Under the pieces are notes generated by a model that did not search any database, had not been told where the DNA came from, and saw only the letters and a list, made by a program, of their open reading frames with translations. From assembly GCF_007830055.1 (NCBI RefSeq), contig NZ_VLLE01000006.1, positions 62,001 through 126,000 on the forward strand: 64,000 bases of DNA. Reading direction: 5' to 3'. Made by a program: the position numbers and the translations under genes. Position 1 is the stretch's first letter. The number at the start of each line of letters is the position of its first letter. This document shows positions 19,779-27,977 of the stretch, in pieces. Source of the DNA: Lacibacter cauensis. Its GTDB lineage: Bacteria > Bacteroidota > Bacteroidia > Chitinophagales > Chitinophagaceae.

Positions 19779-20285
19779 ATGTTCAGAAAAAAACAAGCCG
19801 ATACAACAAACAAAAGCAGCAGCACAACAACAGACCGTATTGCTGCCATGATCGTTCGGCTTATTCAACAATTGCAGGAACGCTTTGTGGAACTCATGAA
19901 AGGAATCGTCAACAAGCTGGGTGTAGCTCAATCAAAGATTCTGTTTGCTATGATCTTGTCTGCAGCCGGGTTCTACAGTCTTTACATCATCGGGGCAGCA
20001 TTGCTGTATCCAAAAAAAGGAATACAGTTATTCAAGCCCGCTGCGATACAGCAACCGGAAATCATTTATCAGGATGACCGGAACAATCATCAGCAGTTAA
20101 CAATTGCCGACTCAATCACTGCTGAAAAAATCAGGCACTTAATGACCTATTTCGATAGCCTTCAAAAAAAACAACCGAAACAATACGACAGCATCCTGCA
20201 ATCCCGGCCGGGTTTGATGGACAGCATCAGGATGCTTGCACAATTTTATTCTTCACAACAAAAACAAGAAGCGTATGAAAAGTGA
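19779..20285 (+). CDS. TraL-position single-span membrane protein
   Basis: 168 residues with a Lys/Ser/Thr-rich start, one transmembrane helix (about 50-73, SKILFAMILSAAGFYSLYII) and a helical polar C-terminus. The position between traK and traM is that of TraL, but the protein is longer than the classical TraL, so I name it by position only. Its stop overlaps the traM start by 11 bases, which suggests coupled translation. Confidence 0.7.
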   Translation: MFRKKQADTTNKSSSTTTDRIAAMIVRLIQQLQERFVELMKGIVNKLGVAQSKILFAMILSAAGFYSLYIIGAALLYPKKGIQLFKPAAIQQPEIIYQDDRNNHQQLTIADSITAEKIRHLMTYFDSLQKKQPKQYDSILQSRPGLMDSIRMLAQFYSSQQKQEAYEK

Positions 20286-21615
20286 TGCCACGAATGCAGT
20301 ACCACAGGCACCTGCAGCAAAAAAGGAAACCGTTCAGCATTCCGCAGCGTTTAAACGTAAACGCAAAATGCTGGTGATGCTGCCCCTGATCTGTCTGCCT
20401 TTTATCAGTCTTGCTTTCTGGGCCTTGGGTGGTGGAAAAGAAACTGCTGATAACCCGCAAACAACGACAGCCGGATTATTGCTCAATCTGCCTGATTCAA
20501 AACTGAAAGAAGCGGACCCGACTGACAAGCTGCGTTTTTATGAGCAGGCAGAAAAAGATTCTCTGAAACTGGAAGAGTGGATGCGTACAGACCCTTATTA
20601 CCGGCAACGACTTGACAGTAATCACAGTTCAACCAATGAACTGCAACTGCTGACGCAAGAAACAGCTTCTAAATACAACTATGGGCTGAACAGTTCGCCG
20701 TACAGTAACAAAGGAATAAGCAGCGAAGATGAGTTGATGCGTAAACTTGCTTTATTACAGGAGCAATTAGGGAATACTCCCTCACCGGAAAAGAATGCAT
20801 CTCCCTTTACCAGCAATGAAAAGGAGTCATCATTCAATACAGAAATTGACCGTCTGAATCTGATCATGCAACAAATGCAAAACAGCGGTCAGGAAAATCC
20901 TGAACTGAAAGCAATACAGGGAACACTGGAAAAAATTATTGACATCCAGCACCCCGAACGGGTGAAAGAAAAACTCAAAGAGCAATCCACAAAACAACGC
21001 AATGTTGTCTTTCCGGTAACAGCGAATAAAAAAACAACTGTTACAAGTTTACTGGACAGCACTACAAATGAACAGCAATTTCAAGTAGGTTTCTTTGGCA
21101 TCGATGAAACAAATAAAGTAGAAGAAGAATCAACCGCCATCGAAGCTGTTGTACATACGACGCAAACTTTGGTGAATGGTTCGATTATCCAGATGCGGGT
21201 TGCGACTGATATTTTTATCAATGGCACGCTGATACCAAAAGGAACAAAACTAAATGGCAAAGTCTCTCTGAATGATGAACGTCTGGAAATTAATATCAGC
21301 AGTCTTCGTTATGGTAAACACATTTTTCCTATCGAGTTGGAGGTCTTTGATATGGATGGTATGGCAGGTATCTATATCCCGGGGGCGATCAGCCGTGATG
21401 TGGCAAAGGAATCTGCACAAAGCAGTCTCCAACAAATGGATATTCTGACACTCGATCCTTCTTTCCGTGCACAAGCTGCTACTGCTGGCGTGAACACTTT
21501 AAAGCAATTGCTTGGCAGAAAAGTAAAACAGGTAAAAGTAGTGGTGAAAGAAGGTCACCGGCTTTTACTCCGGGATAAAAAAAGAGAACAACAATTATCA
21601 TCTAATAATAATTGA
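20275..21615 (+). CDS. traM: TraM conjugation protein (VirB10-like)
   Basis: 446 residues from the ATG at 20275; an upstream in-frame TTG at 20236 lies inside the preceding gene and is less likely. A basic N-terminus precedes one transmembrane helix (about 35-53, MLVMLPLICLPFISLAFW), a long low-complexity periplasmic linker, and a C-terminal beta-rich domain with GSIIQMRVATDIFINGTLIP and PKGTKLNGKV, like the TrbI/VirB10 fold. TraM spans the envelope and links the inner and outer parts of the channel. Confidence 0.92.
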   Translation: MKSDATNAVPQAPAAKKETVQHSAAFKRKRKMLVMLPLICLPFISLAFWALGGGKETADNPQTTTAGLLLNLPDSKLKEADPTDKLRFYEQAEKDSLKLEEWMRTDPYYRQRLDSNHSSTNELQLLTQETASKYNYGLNSSPYSNKGISSEDELMRKLALLQEQLGNTPSPEKNASPFTSNEKESSFNTEIDRLNLIMQQMQNSGQENPELKAIQGTLEKIIDIQHPERVKEKLKEQSTKQRNVVFPVTANKKTTVTSLLDSTTNEQQFQVGFFGIDETNKVEEESTAIEAVVHTTQTLVNGSIIQMRVATDIFINGTLIPKGTKLNGKVSLNDERLEINISSLRYGKHIFPIELEVFDMDGMAGIYIPGAISRDVAKESAQSSLQQMDILTLDPSFRAQAATAGVNTLKQLLGRKVKQVKVVVKEGHRLLLRDKKREQQLSSNNN

Positions 21616-21616
21616 C

Positions 21617-22402
21617 ATGAAACAGCTCATTTTCTTTTTCATTATGTGCATAGCATTTTTTCAGGCAACAGCACAAACTACTATCAACATTACAACTGAT
21701 AAAACCAGCAGTCTTGTTTTTCCGAATCCCATCCTGCATGTGGATCGTGGAGCAAAAGCAATTCTCGTGCAGGGAATCAAGGACGCACCACATGTACTCC
21801 TGGTCAAAGCAGCAGCAAAAAACTTTTCCGAGACCAACCTGAGTGTAGTAACCATTGACGGAACTGTGTATTCCTTTGCTGTTCGCTATCTATCACAACC
21901 TGAAGAGCAGGTGTATCATGTAGCTGTCAAAAAAAACTCACCGCTTCAAAATTATGCAACCGGTATACTGGATAATCCCCAAACGATTAAAGGTATTCGT
22001 GACAGAAAGTGGGATATGGTTGCAGAAGTAACGGGTATCTACATACAAAGTGATGTTCTATACTTTCAGTTGCACTTAACCAATAACAGCCCGATTGATT
22101 TTGAACCGGAACTGATTCGACTGTTTATACGTGATAGAAAAAAAGCAAACCGCACAGCTGTCCAGGAACAGGAACTCTCTCCTCTGCTGGTTACTGCAAA
22201 TCCCGGAGTGATCAAAGCAATGACATCACATACACTGGTAATTGCTGTGCAAAAGTTTACTATTCCCGACGCCAAACAAATGCTGATGCAGCTGATGGAA
22301 AAAAACGGCGGTCGCCATCTGCAATTAAAGATCAGCAATAAAAAGCTGATGCAATCGATTCTGCTGCCGGATTATGCTTCTAAAGAAAAGAATACTCCAT
22401 AA
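21617..22402 (+). CDS. traN: TraN conjugation protein (VirB9-like, DUF4138)
   Basis: 261 residues with a signal peptide (about 1-20, ending ATAQ). The mature part is beta-rich, with HVLLVKAAAKNFSETNLSV and the conserved LHLTNNSPIDFEPELIRLF and IRDRKKANRTAVQE segments of the TraN/DUF4138 family. TraN is the periplasmic VirB9-like partner of TraM. It starts 1 base after the traM stop. It is the last standard tra gene here; TraO, TraP and TraQ are not seen after it. Confidence 0.93.
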   Translation: MKQLIFFFIMCIAFFQATAQTTINITTDKTSSLVFPNPILHVDRGAKAILVQGIKDAPHVLLVKAAAKNFSETNLSVVTIDGTVYSFAVRYLSQPEEQVYHVAVKKNSPLQNYATGILDNPQTIKGIRDRKWDMVAEVTGIYIQSDVLYFQLHLTNNSPIDFEPELIRLFIRDRKKANRTAVQEQELSPLLVTANPGVIKAMTSHTLVIAVQKFTIPDAKQMLMQLMEKNGGRHLQLKISNKKLMQSILLPDYASKEKNTP

Positions 22403-22460
22403 AAATATAGAACCTCTAGAATTGTATCACCTCTAATAGCAGATCGACAGGATTAAATAA

Positions 22461-23687
22461 ATGAACATGCAGAACGAACATCCACTTTCTGACGAAGTAC
22501 TGGCACTGGCTGAACTTGCGCTTCGTGCAGGTAAACAATACATGGTGTACAACAACAGTATCTATTATCTGGACAAAACAGATGTGTACTTTTTTGCTAC
22601 CCGTATTGAAGCCAACAGCTTTGCTGCCGATAATATCAGCGATCATGATCGTTTTCATGTACTTCCATTTAATTCCATTGCTGATCTGCTTGCAAAGATT
22701 CCCTATGGCGAACAATTTAATCAAACGCCTATCAATGATCCGGATCAAAACGGGCTATACAACAGGGATGGCAACGCATTTACGGATGCCTTGATCGAGC
22801 ATTTTGAATCAACAACTATTTCACAACAATTAAATTTTAAACTTATGAATCAGGAAAATCTTCAGTACCTGAGTGACAATCTCAAGTACATGGGCTTTGG
22901 CGATGCACTCAAAGCCGATCTCGAAAAAAATCTACAGGAAGGTAAGCCAGAATTTAAGCTGGAATTCTTCAATGAAATCGGCAACAAAGGCTTTGAGGCC
23001 TCGCTGAATTTCCGCAAGTCTGAATCAACAGACATGTACTTCTTCAACAATTACCAGGCCTCCCTGCATCGCAGCAATGGAGAAGAAGTCAATCAAACTT
23101 TTTATTTAAATAAAGGCAAAGGCGTTACGGCAAAGGAAGCTTTTAATCTGCTGGATGGCCGGGCAGTACACAAAGAGCTCTTAGACAAAGAAGGACAACC
23201 ATACAAAGCATGGTTGCAGCTTGACTTTGAAAACAAAGACAAACACAACAATTTCGAGGTAAGACAATTCCATGAAAACTATGGCTATGATTTGAAAGCC
23301 GCTGTAGAAAAATTTGCAGTGGCCGAGTTAAATGACCCTGATAAATCTAAGGCGCTTATGCAATCACTGGAAAAAGGGAATGTACAATCTGTAACCATTG
23401 AAAAAGATGGCAGCAGCCATAAAATGTTTATGGAAGCTGATCCGCAGTACAAAAAGGTCACACTATACGATTCCAACATGAAGATGGTTGCAAAGGAATC
23501 CCTGGAGCAATACAAATCTGGAATAGATAAAGGCAGCAAAGAAGTAAAGGAAGGCCAGGAAAATGATAAAAAAAAAGATTTGAAGCCAGTAACAAAAATT
23601 GAAAAGGAAAAGCTGGAGAAAAAGAATGGACAAAGCCTGCTGCCTAAAAAAAGGGAAAGCAAAGGCAAAGGTTTGGGAGTGTCATAG
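22461..23687 (+). CDS. Conserved ICE protein of unknown function
   Basis: 408 residues, cytoplasmic by appearance. Residues about 115-310 form the conserved core with DNLKYMGFGDALKADLEK, QTFYLNKGKGVTAKEAFNL, and RQFHENYGYDLKAAVEKF; similar proteins are common on Bacteroidota plasmids and ICEs, but I know no function for them. The N-terminal 110 residues look like a separate small domain, and the C-terminus is a Lys/Glu-rich tail that may bind nucleic acid. It begins 58 bases after traN. A role in DNA processing or partner modulation during transfer is possible. Confidence 0.75.
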   Translation: MNMQNEHPLSDEVLALAELALRAGKQYMVYNNSIYYLDKTDVYFFATRIEANSFAADNISDHDRFHVLPFNSIADLLAKIPYGEQFNQTPINDPDQNGLYNRDGNAFTDALIEHFESTTISQQLNFKLMNQENLQYLSDNLKYMGFGDALKADLEKNLQEGKPEFKLEFFNEIGNKGFEASLNFRKSESTDMYFFNNYQASLHRSNGEEVNQTFYLNKGKGVTAKEAFNLLDGRAVHKELLDKEGQPYKAWLQLDFENKDKHNNFEVRQFHENYGYDLKAAVEKFAVAELNDPDKSKALMQSLEKGNVQSVTIEKDGSSHKMFMEADPQYKKVTLYDSNMKMVAKESLEQYKSGIDKGSKEVKEGQENDKKKDLKPVTKIEKEKLEKKNGQSLLPKKRESKGKGLGVS

Positions 23688-23727
23688 TACATCCCTAAAC
23701 CATTTTTTAATATACAACAGCAGTACC

Positions 23728-24489
23728 ATGAATATTCAGAATATAACGGCATTGGCAAGCCAATTACAGTCTTTAGGGTTTGACAATTTGGGAAGTTTGG
23801 TCTTGAAAAGAATTTGTTTTAAACCTGATAATTTTTATTTGAACCACAAAATAGCAAAGGATAAGGAGCTATTGGAGTTCAGGTTTTATTTTGAGAGGCA
23901 AAGGAAAAGCGATGCTTATATGTTGCTGTATTATGATATAACATTACAACAGAAAGATGTCTTTGAAGAGTTAATGATTGCCGGGATTAACATAGCAGAC
24001 CTTGAAAAACAAATGACAACCATAAGCTGGATGTCCGCATTTAATCTCGATGAAAGAAAGAAATTGGACCCAAATGATAAAACAACCTGGGAGGTGGAGG
24101 CAAAAGTTGAAACTGTTGTTGAAAGTTTAGCATCACTTGAGCAAGATGAAAAAGGTAAAGCCGTTGCAGCTGCACTTAAAGTGAAGTTTTGGCTTGGAAC
24201 TCCATATCATGAAATCTTTGGGAGTATTCCCGCTGTAAAGAATAAGTCAGATATTAGTCAGCGGTTTTATTTTTCTGAAAATAGTAGCGGAATAACTGTT
24301 GATGAAGCCTATCGCTTTTTGCAAAATAAGTGGCTTGAAAAACAACTTCAGTTGAAAAAGAAACAAGCAGATTCAAATTCTGAAAGCGAAATCGACGAAA
24401 CAAACGGTACAACAGGGAGCGGCTTGTTAAAGAAACGCCGGATAAATCCTTCTTTGAAAGGGAAACGAAACAAGGCTAACCAGGATTAA
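23728..24489 (+). CDS. Conserved ICE protein of unknown function
   Basis: 253 residues from the ATG at 23728; an in-frame ATG at 23599 is less likely because it lies inside the preceding gene. The core is alpha/beta, with LNHKIAKDKELLEFRFYFE, YYDITLQQKDVFEELMIAG and a late GTPYHEIFGSIP segment; the last 40 residues are Lys/Arg-rich and could bind DNA. I do not recognise the family. It keeps the strand and close spacing of its neighbours (40 bases from the previous stop, 5 to the next start), so it is likely part of the same transcript. Confidence 0.68.
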   Translation: MNIQNITALASQLQSLGFDNLGSLVLKRICFKPDNFYLNHKIAKDKELLEFRFYFERQRKSDAYMLLYYDITLQQKDVFEELMIAGINIADLEKQMTTISWMSAFNLDERKKLDPNDKTTWEVEAKVETVVESLASLEQDEKGKAVAAALKVKFWLGTPYHEIFGSIPAVKNKSDISQRFYFSENSSGITVDEAYRFLQNKWLEKQLQLKKKQADSNSESEIDETNGTTGSGLLKKRRINPSLKGKRNKANQD

Positions 24490-24494
24490 CCAGC

Positions 24495-24788
24495 ATGGAA
24501 CTCTTTCCGCCATTATCAGAGTTTTACCAGGCCATTGCAGATGATGCAAGAATAGGCAGTACTCATATAAGTATCTATATGGCTTTACTGCAACAGTGGA
24601 ATATAAATGGTGGAAATAATCCTGTGGAAATTGAAAGGATCTTAATCATGAAAGCCGCTAAAATAAATGCCCGGCATACATACAATAAATGTATTAATGA
24701 ATTGCATGAGTTCGGGTATATTTTATATGAACCGGCACCAAACGGTTCTATAAATAGCCGGGTATTTTTAAATAAGTGTGAAATGTAA
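24495..24788 (+). CDS. Small winged-helix-like ICE protein
   Basis: 97 residues. The segment STHISIYMALLQQWNINGG, then a helix with KAAKINARHTYNKCINELH and the strand pair GYILYEPAPNGS, suggest a winged-helix DNA-binding fold, as in small replication or partition-type proteins of Bacteroidota mobile elements. No direct family match is claimed. It starts 5 bases after the preceding gene and its end overlaps the GTG that could start the next frame, so the genes are probably expressed together. Confidence 0.65.
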   Translation: MELFPPLSEFYQAIADDARIGSTHISIYMALLQQWNINGGNNPVEIERILIMKAAKINARHTYNKCINELHEFGYILYEPAPNGSINSRVFLNKCEM

Positions 24789-24798
24789 AAGTGAGTTT

Positions 24799-25107
24799 AT
24801 GGCAGGAAATTCAGCAGTACCGATTTTGATCCCTTTTGAGCCAGAGGAATTCTGGTCTCAAATCCGGCTGATCATTCGGGAAGAAGTGGAACGAAATAAA
24901 AAAGCACAACCCCAGGAGCTTGGCATTTTAGAAACACCAGGGTTGAATGAAAAACCGCTCTTCAAAATAGAGGAAGTTTGCAGTCTGTTCAAAGTTACAA
25001 AGCCCACTATTTACGACTGGATAAAACATGGAAAACTAAAGCGTGTAAAGATCAGGTCAAGGGTCTATTTTTTAGGCAGTGATATTAGACAGTTGATGCA
25101 GGCTTAG
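24799..25107 (+). CDS. Helix-turn-helix protein, excisionase-like
   Basis: 102 residues from ATG 24799; a GTG seven codons upstream (24778) would overlap the preceding gene. The C-terminal half has PLFKIEEVCSLFKVTKPTIY, DWIKHGKLKRVKI, and RVYFLGSDIRQLM, the pattern of the MerR-like/excisionase HTH domain (HTH_17). Proteins of this kind on Bacteroidota mobile elements commonly act as recombination directionality factors or DNA-binding regulators. It is the last gene before the tRNA-Asp end of the element and is followed by a strong terminator, which fits a role in excision, though a purely regulatory role is also possible. Confidence 0.8.
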   Translation: MAGNSAVPILIPFEPEEFWSQIRLIIREEVERNKKAQPQELGILETPGLNEKPLFKIEEVCSLFKVTKPTIYDWIKHGKLKRVKIRSRVYFLGSDIRQLMQA

Positions 25108-25115
25108 CCTATGAT

Positions 25116-25140
25116 GGCAGTGGGTTTCACTGCCTTTTTT
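25116..25140 (+). terminator. Rho-independent terminator of the ICE operon
   Basis: The stem GGCAGTG (25116-25122) pairs with CACTGCC (25128-25134) around a 5-base loop and is followed by six T. It lies 9 bases after the excisionase-like gene. Confidence 0.9.
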
Positions 25141-25264
25141 GTGCACAAATAAGTCTTTAAATTCAGGGCAATTCCAGTGCTAAAAACTACCTTTAGAGTG
25201 ATATTTATCAAGCTGAATAAAGTGAGATAAAGTATAGTAAAGTTCTTCGTAAAAATGGGTTTTT

Positions 25265-25288
25265 ATAGACCCAAAAATAGACCCAAAA
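25265..25288. repeat. Tandem 12-bp repeat near the element end
   Basis: ATAGACCCAAAA occurs twice in direct succession, 25265-25276 and 25277-25288, between the last ICE gene and the tRNA-Asp terminator. Its place close to the tRNA end could make it an arm-type integrase or excisionase binding site, but it also lies just downstream of the tRNA terminator, so it could be chance. Confidence 0.45.
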
Positions 25289-25292
25289 AAGG

Positions 25293-25317
25293 AAAACCCG
25301 CTACCAGAGCGGGTTTT
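25293..25317 (-). terminator. Terminator of tRNA-Asp
   Basis: AAAACCCGCT (25293-25302) pairs perfectly with AGCGGGTTTT (25308-25317) around ACCAG. Read on the minus strand, the stem is followed by CCTTTTTT. The symmetry means it may also stop plus-strand transcripts leaving the ICE. Confidence 0.8.
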
Positions 25318-25330
25318 AGCCAAATACAAG

Positions 25331-25404
25331 CGGACCGGACGGGACTCGAACCCGCGACCTCCGCCGTGACAGGGCGGCATTCTAACCAACTGAACTACCG
25401 ATCC
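25331..25404 (-). tRNA. tRNA-Asp (GTC), likely ICE attachment site
   Basis: The full cloverleaf is present on the minus strand: acceptor GGATCGG pairs with CCGGTCC (one T-G wobble), anticodon loop CTGTCAC gives GTC (Asp), T-arm GGGTTCGAGTCCC, discriminator G, and no encoded CCA. The ICE lies directly at the 3' end of the gene, a usual integration target for tyrosine integrases. The tRNA is intact at this junction, as expected when the element restores the 3' end. Confidence 0.95.
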
Positions 25405-25460
25405 AGCTTCCCTACACCTGATCAGATTCTTTTGCAATCATCCGCTCGTTTTCGGGAGTG

Positions 25461-25490
25461 CAAAGATAGGGGTTTCACTATTTCAGCAAA
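25461..25490 (-). promoter_or_regulatory. Bacteroidota promoter of tRNA-Asp
   Basis: On the minus strand, TTTG (25490-25487), 18 bases, and TATCTTTG (25468-25461) match the -33/-7 consensus TTTG-N19-TAnnTTTG. The predicted start is near 25454, about 50 bases before the tRNA. Confidence 0.75.
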
Positions 25491-25577
25491 AAAGTTTTTC
25501 CCTTTTTTTCGAAAAAAAGATACTCCTTACCTGCTGGCTTTCCATCATTTATATTTGCTGCTACTTAAATAATCGCA

Positions 25578-26546
25578 ATGCTGAAAGTAGCCGTATTTGG
25601 TACCGGACATCTTGGAAAGTTTCATCTCAACAACTGGAAGGAAATAGAAGGAGTAGAATTGGTTGGGTTTTACGACCCCAACGAAAAAGCAGCAAAAGCT
25701 GTTGCTGAAAAATACCAGCTGCAACGTTATACCGATGCAGAAGAACTGATGAGTCTTTGCGATGCAGCCGATATTGTGGCACCTACCAATTATCATTTTG
25801 AGTTATGCGAAATGGCGGTGCGTAAGGGCAAACACGTGTTTGTGGAAAAGCCCATGTGTAACACCATGGAAGAAGCCAACGAACTGGTAAAACTGGTACG
25901 TGAAGCCAATGTAAAACTACAGGTAGGTCATGTGGAGCGGTTTAACCCGGCTTTCCTGGCAGTGAAAGATTTGCAGCTGAACCCAATGTTTATCGAAGTG
26001 CATCGTTTATCGCAGTTTAACCCACGGGGTACAGAGGTAAGCGTAATTCTGGATCTGATGATCCATGATATCGACATCATTATGAGTATGGTAAAAAGTG
26101 ATGTAAAGAATGTGTATGCAAACGGCGTAGCTGTTATGACCGATACACCCGATATTGCCAACGTTCGTATTGAATTTGATAATGGCTGTGTAGCCAATCT
26201 TACCAGCAGCCGCATCAGCATGAAAAAAATGCGGAAGATCCGGTTGTTTCAACGGGATGCTTATATCGGCATCGATTTCCTCGAAAAGAAATCGGAAATC
26301 ATTCGCATGAAAGGCAGTGAAGATAAAGATGCTTTCACCTTCGACATTGATACCAACAAAGGCAAAAAAACAATCGCTATTTCAAACCCTGCCGTTCAGG
26401 AAGTAAATGCCATTAAAATGGAACTCGAGCAATTCAGGGATGCCATTCTGCACAACCAGCATGTACCGGTAAGCGAAGTGGATGGCTTACGGGCCATGGA
26501 AGTAGCACACCAGATTCTGCAGAAAATTCAGCGCACAACCGTTTAA
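25578..26546 (+). CDS. Gfo/Idh/MocA family oxidoreductase
   Basis: 322 residues. An N-terminal Rossmann fold has AVFGTGHLGKFH near 4-15; the EKP motif occurs in HVFVEKPMCNTMEEANEL near 90-107; GHVERFNPAF follows. This is a standard NAD(P)-dependent sugar dehydrogenase of the Gfo/Idh/MocA family, soluble and cytoplasmic. The substrate is not clear; the neighbouring sugar transferase 5 bases downstream suggests a nucleotide-sugar or surface-polysaccharide pathway. A -7-like TATATTTG at 25550-25557 precedes the start by about 20 bases. It is the first chromosomal gene after the ICE insertion site. Confidence 0.9.
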   Translation: MLKVAVFGTGHLGKFHLNNWKEIEGVELVGFYDPNEKAAKAVAEKYQLQRYTDAEELMSLCDAADIVAPTNYHFELCEMAVRKGKHVFVEKPMCNTMEEANELVKLVREANVKLQVGHVERFNPAFLAVKDLQLNPMFIEVHRLSQFNPRGTEVSVILDLMIHDIDIIMSMVKSDVKNVYANGVAVMTDTPDIANVRIEFDNGCVANLTSSRISMKKMRKIRLFQRDAYIGIDFLEKKSEIIRMKGSEDKDAFTFDIDTNKGKKTIAISNPAVQEVNAIKMELEQFRDAILHNQHVPVSEVDGLRAMEVAHQILQKIQRTTV

Positions 26547-26551
26547 CCTGC

Positions 26552-27967
26552 ATGCAAGAAAACACCCGTTTACATATTAGCTGGTACGTTGTTGCCGATT
26601 GGTTTTCGGCAACAGTAAGCTGGGGCCTGTTTTACCTCTTACGAAGAGTACTGCTGGGCGAAGCAACGGCTATTTTCAATCAACCCTTCGACAGAACATT
26701 TTTTCTTGGCATCATTGTTATTCCTGTTTGCTGGATCATACTCTATCACTTATTCGGAGCCTATAAAAATCTTTACAGCAAATCCAGGTTGCAGGAATTA
26801 ACAGCTACGTTCTTCTGTTCGTTAGTGGGCTGTTTAATTGTATTCTTCACGTTGCTGCTCGATGATCAGATTCATGTGTATACCTATTATTACAAAGAAT
26901 CAGCATTGTTGCTTGCACTTCATTTTGGTTTTACCTGGTTTTTCCGCTGGCTCATTCTCTCCGCTATTAAACGGCAGTTCCTCGCAGGAAAAGTACAAAT
27001 CAACACACTCATTATTGGTGCACAGCAAAGTGCAATCAAATTATATAAAGACATCCGCCAGTCGGGCGAAACACAGGGTTTTCATTTCGCAGGTTTTATC
27101 TATCCAACCGAAAGCACTGCAAACGGCCTGAGCAATTATATGCCATCGTTGGGCAACATCCATTCACTCGCAAGTATCGTTCGTGAGAAGAAAATTGAAC
27201 AGGTAATTATTGCTACAGAAGAGAAAGAACGGCCTGCAATGGAACATGCATTGAGTATTTTAAGTGAACTGGATGTAAGCATTAAACTGTTACCCAATAC
27301 CATCGACATTCTTTCAGGTTCTGTGCGTACAAGCAATGTATTGGGCGCAATGCTCATCGATCTGCACACGGGCATGATGAGTGAATGGCAGCAAAATATT
27401 AAACGGCTGATCGATGTTACAGCTGCGCTTGTTGCCATAACGTTGTTACTGCCGTTATACATCTTCATTGCTATCCGTGTGAAACTTTCTTCTGCAGGAC
27501 CGGTTTTTTATTCGCAGGAACGCATCGGGTTAAAAGGCAAACCGTTCTACATTCATAAATTCCGTTCGATGTACACCGATGCAGAAAAGAACGGACCTGC
27601 ATTATCATCCGAAACCGATCAGCGGATTACTGCTTGGGGCAAAGTAATGCGCAAATGGCGTTTGGATGAATTGCCGCAGCTGTGGAATATTCTGAAAGGT
27701 GAAATGAGTTTAGTTGGCCCACGCCCCGAACGTAAATTTTATATTGACCAGGTGGTGGAAAAAGCACCGTACTATCGTTACCTGTTACGTGTAAAACCCG
27801 GACTTACATCCTGGGGTATGGTAAAGTTTGGCTATGCAGAAAATGTAGATGAAATGGTTGAACGCAGCAAGTACGATTTAATTTATATTGAAAATATTTC
27901 ACTGGCACTCGATATTAAAATCATGATCCATACCATACGCTTGATCTTTATGGGAAAGGGTCGCTAA
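26552..27967 (+). CDS. Exopolysaccharide polyprenyl glycosylphosphotransferase
   Basis: 471 residues. The N-terminal half has about four transmembrane helices (roughly 12-30, 45-67, 85-105, 115-135) and a CoA-binding-like Rossmann segment (INTLIIGAQQSAIKLY). The C-terminal domain is a bacterial sugar transferase, with another membrane helix near 295 and motifs GPVFYSQERIG, KFRSMYTDAE, WRLDELPQLWNILKGEMSLV and GPRPER. Such enzymes transfer a sugar-1-phosphate to undecaprenyl phosphate, starting repeat-unit synthesis for exopolysaccharide or O-antigen. It follows the oxidoreductase by 5 bases and is probably in the same operon. The sugar is not predictable. Confidence 0.92.
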   Translation: MQENTRLHISWYVVADWFSATVSWGLFYLLRRVLLGEATAIFNQPFDRTFFLGIIVIPVCWIILYHLFGAYKNLYSKSRLQELTATFFCSLVGCLIVFFTLLLDDQIHVYTYYYKESALLLALHFGFTWFFRWLILSAIKRQFLAGKVQINTLIIGAQQSAIKLYKDIRQSGETQGFHFAGFIYPTESTANGLSNYMPSLGNIHSLASIVREKKIEQVIIATEEKERPAMEHALSILSELDVSIKLLPNTIDILSGSVRTSNVLGAMLIDLHTGMMSEWQQNIKRLIDVTAALVAITLLLPLYIFIAIRVKLSSAGPVFYSQERIGLKGKPFYIHKFRSMYTDAEKNGPALSSETDQRITAWGKVMRKWRLDELPQLWNILKGEMSLVGPRPERKFYIDQVVEKAPYYRYLLRVKPGLTSWGMVKFGYAENVDEMVERSKYDLIYIENISLALDIKIMIHTIRLIFMGKGR

Positions 27968-27977
27968 CAATAACACA

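Noticed and set aside
25180-25437. Minus-strand open frame of 85 codons across the tRNA-Asp gene
   Set aside because: It runs through the tRNA and its terminator; the protein-like sequence is the translation of the tRNA itself, a common artefact.
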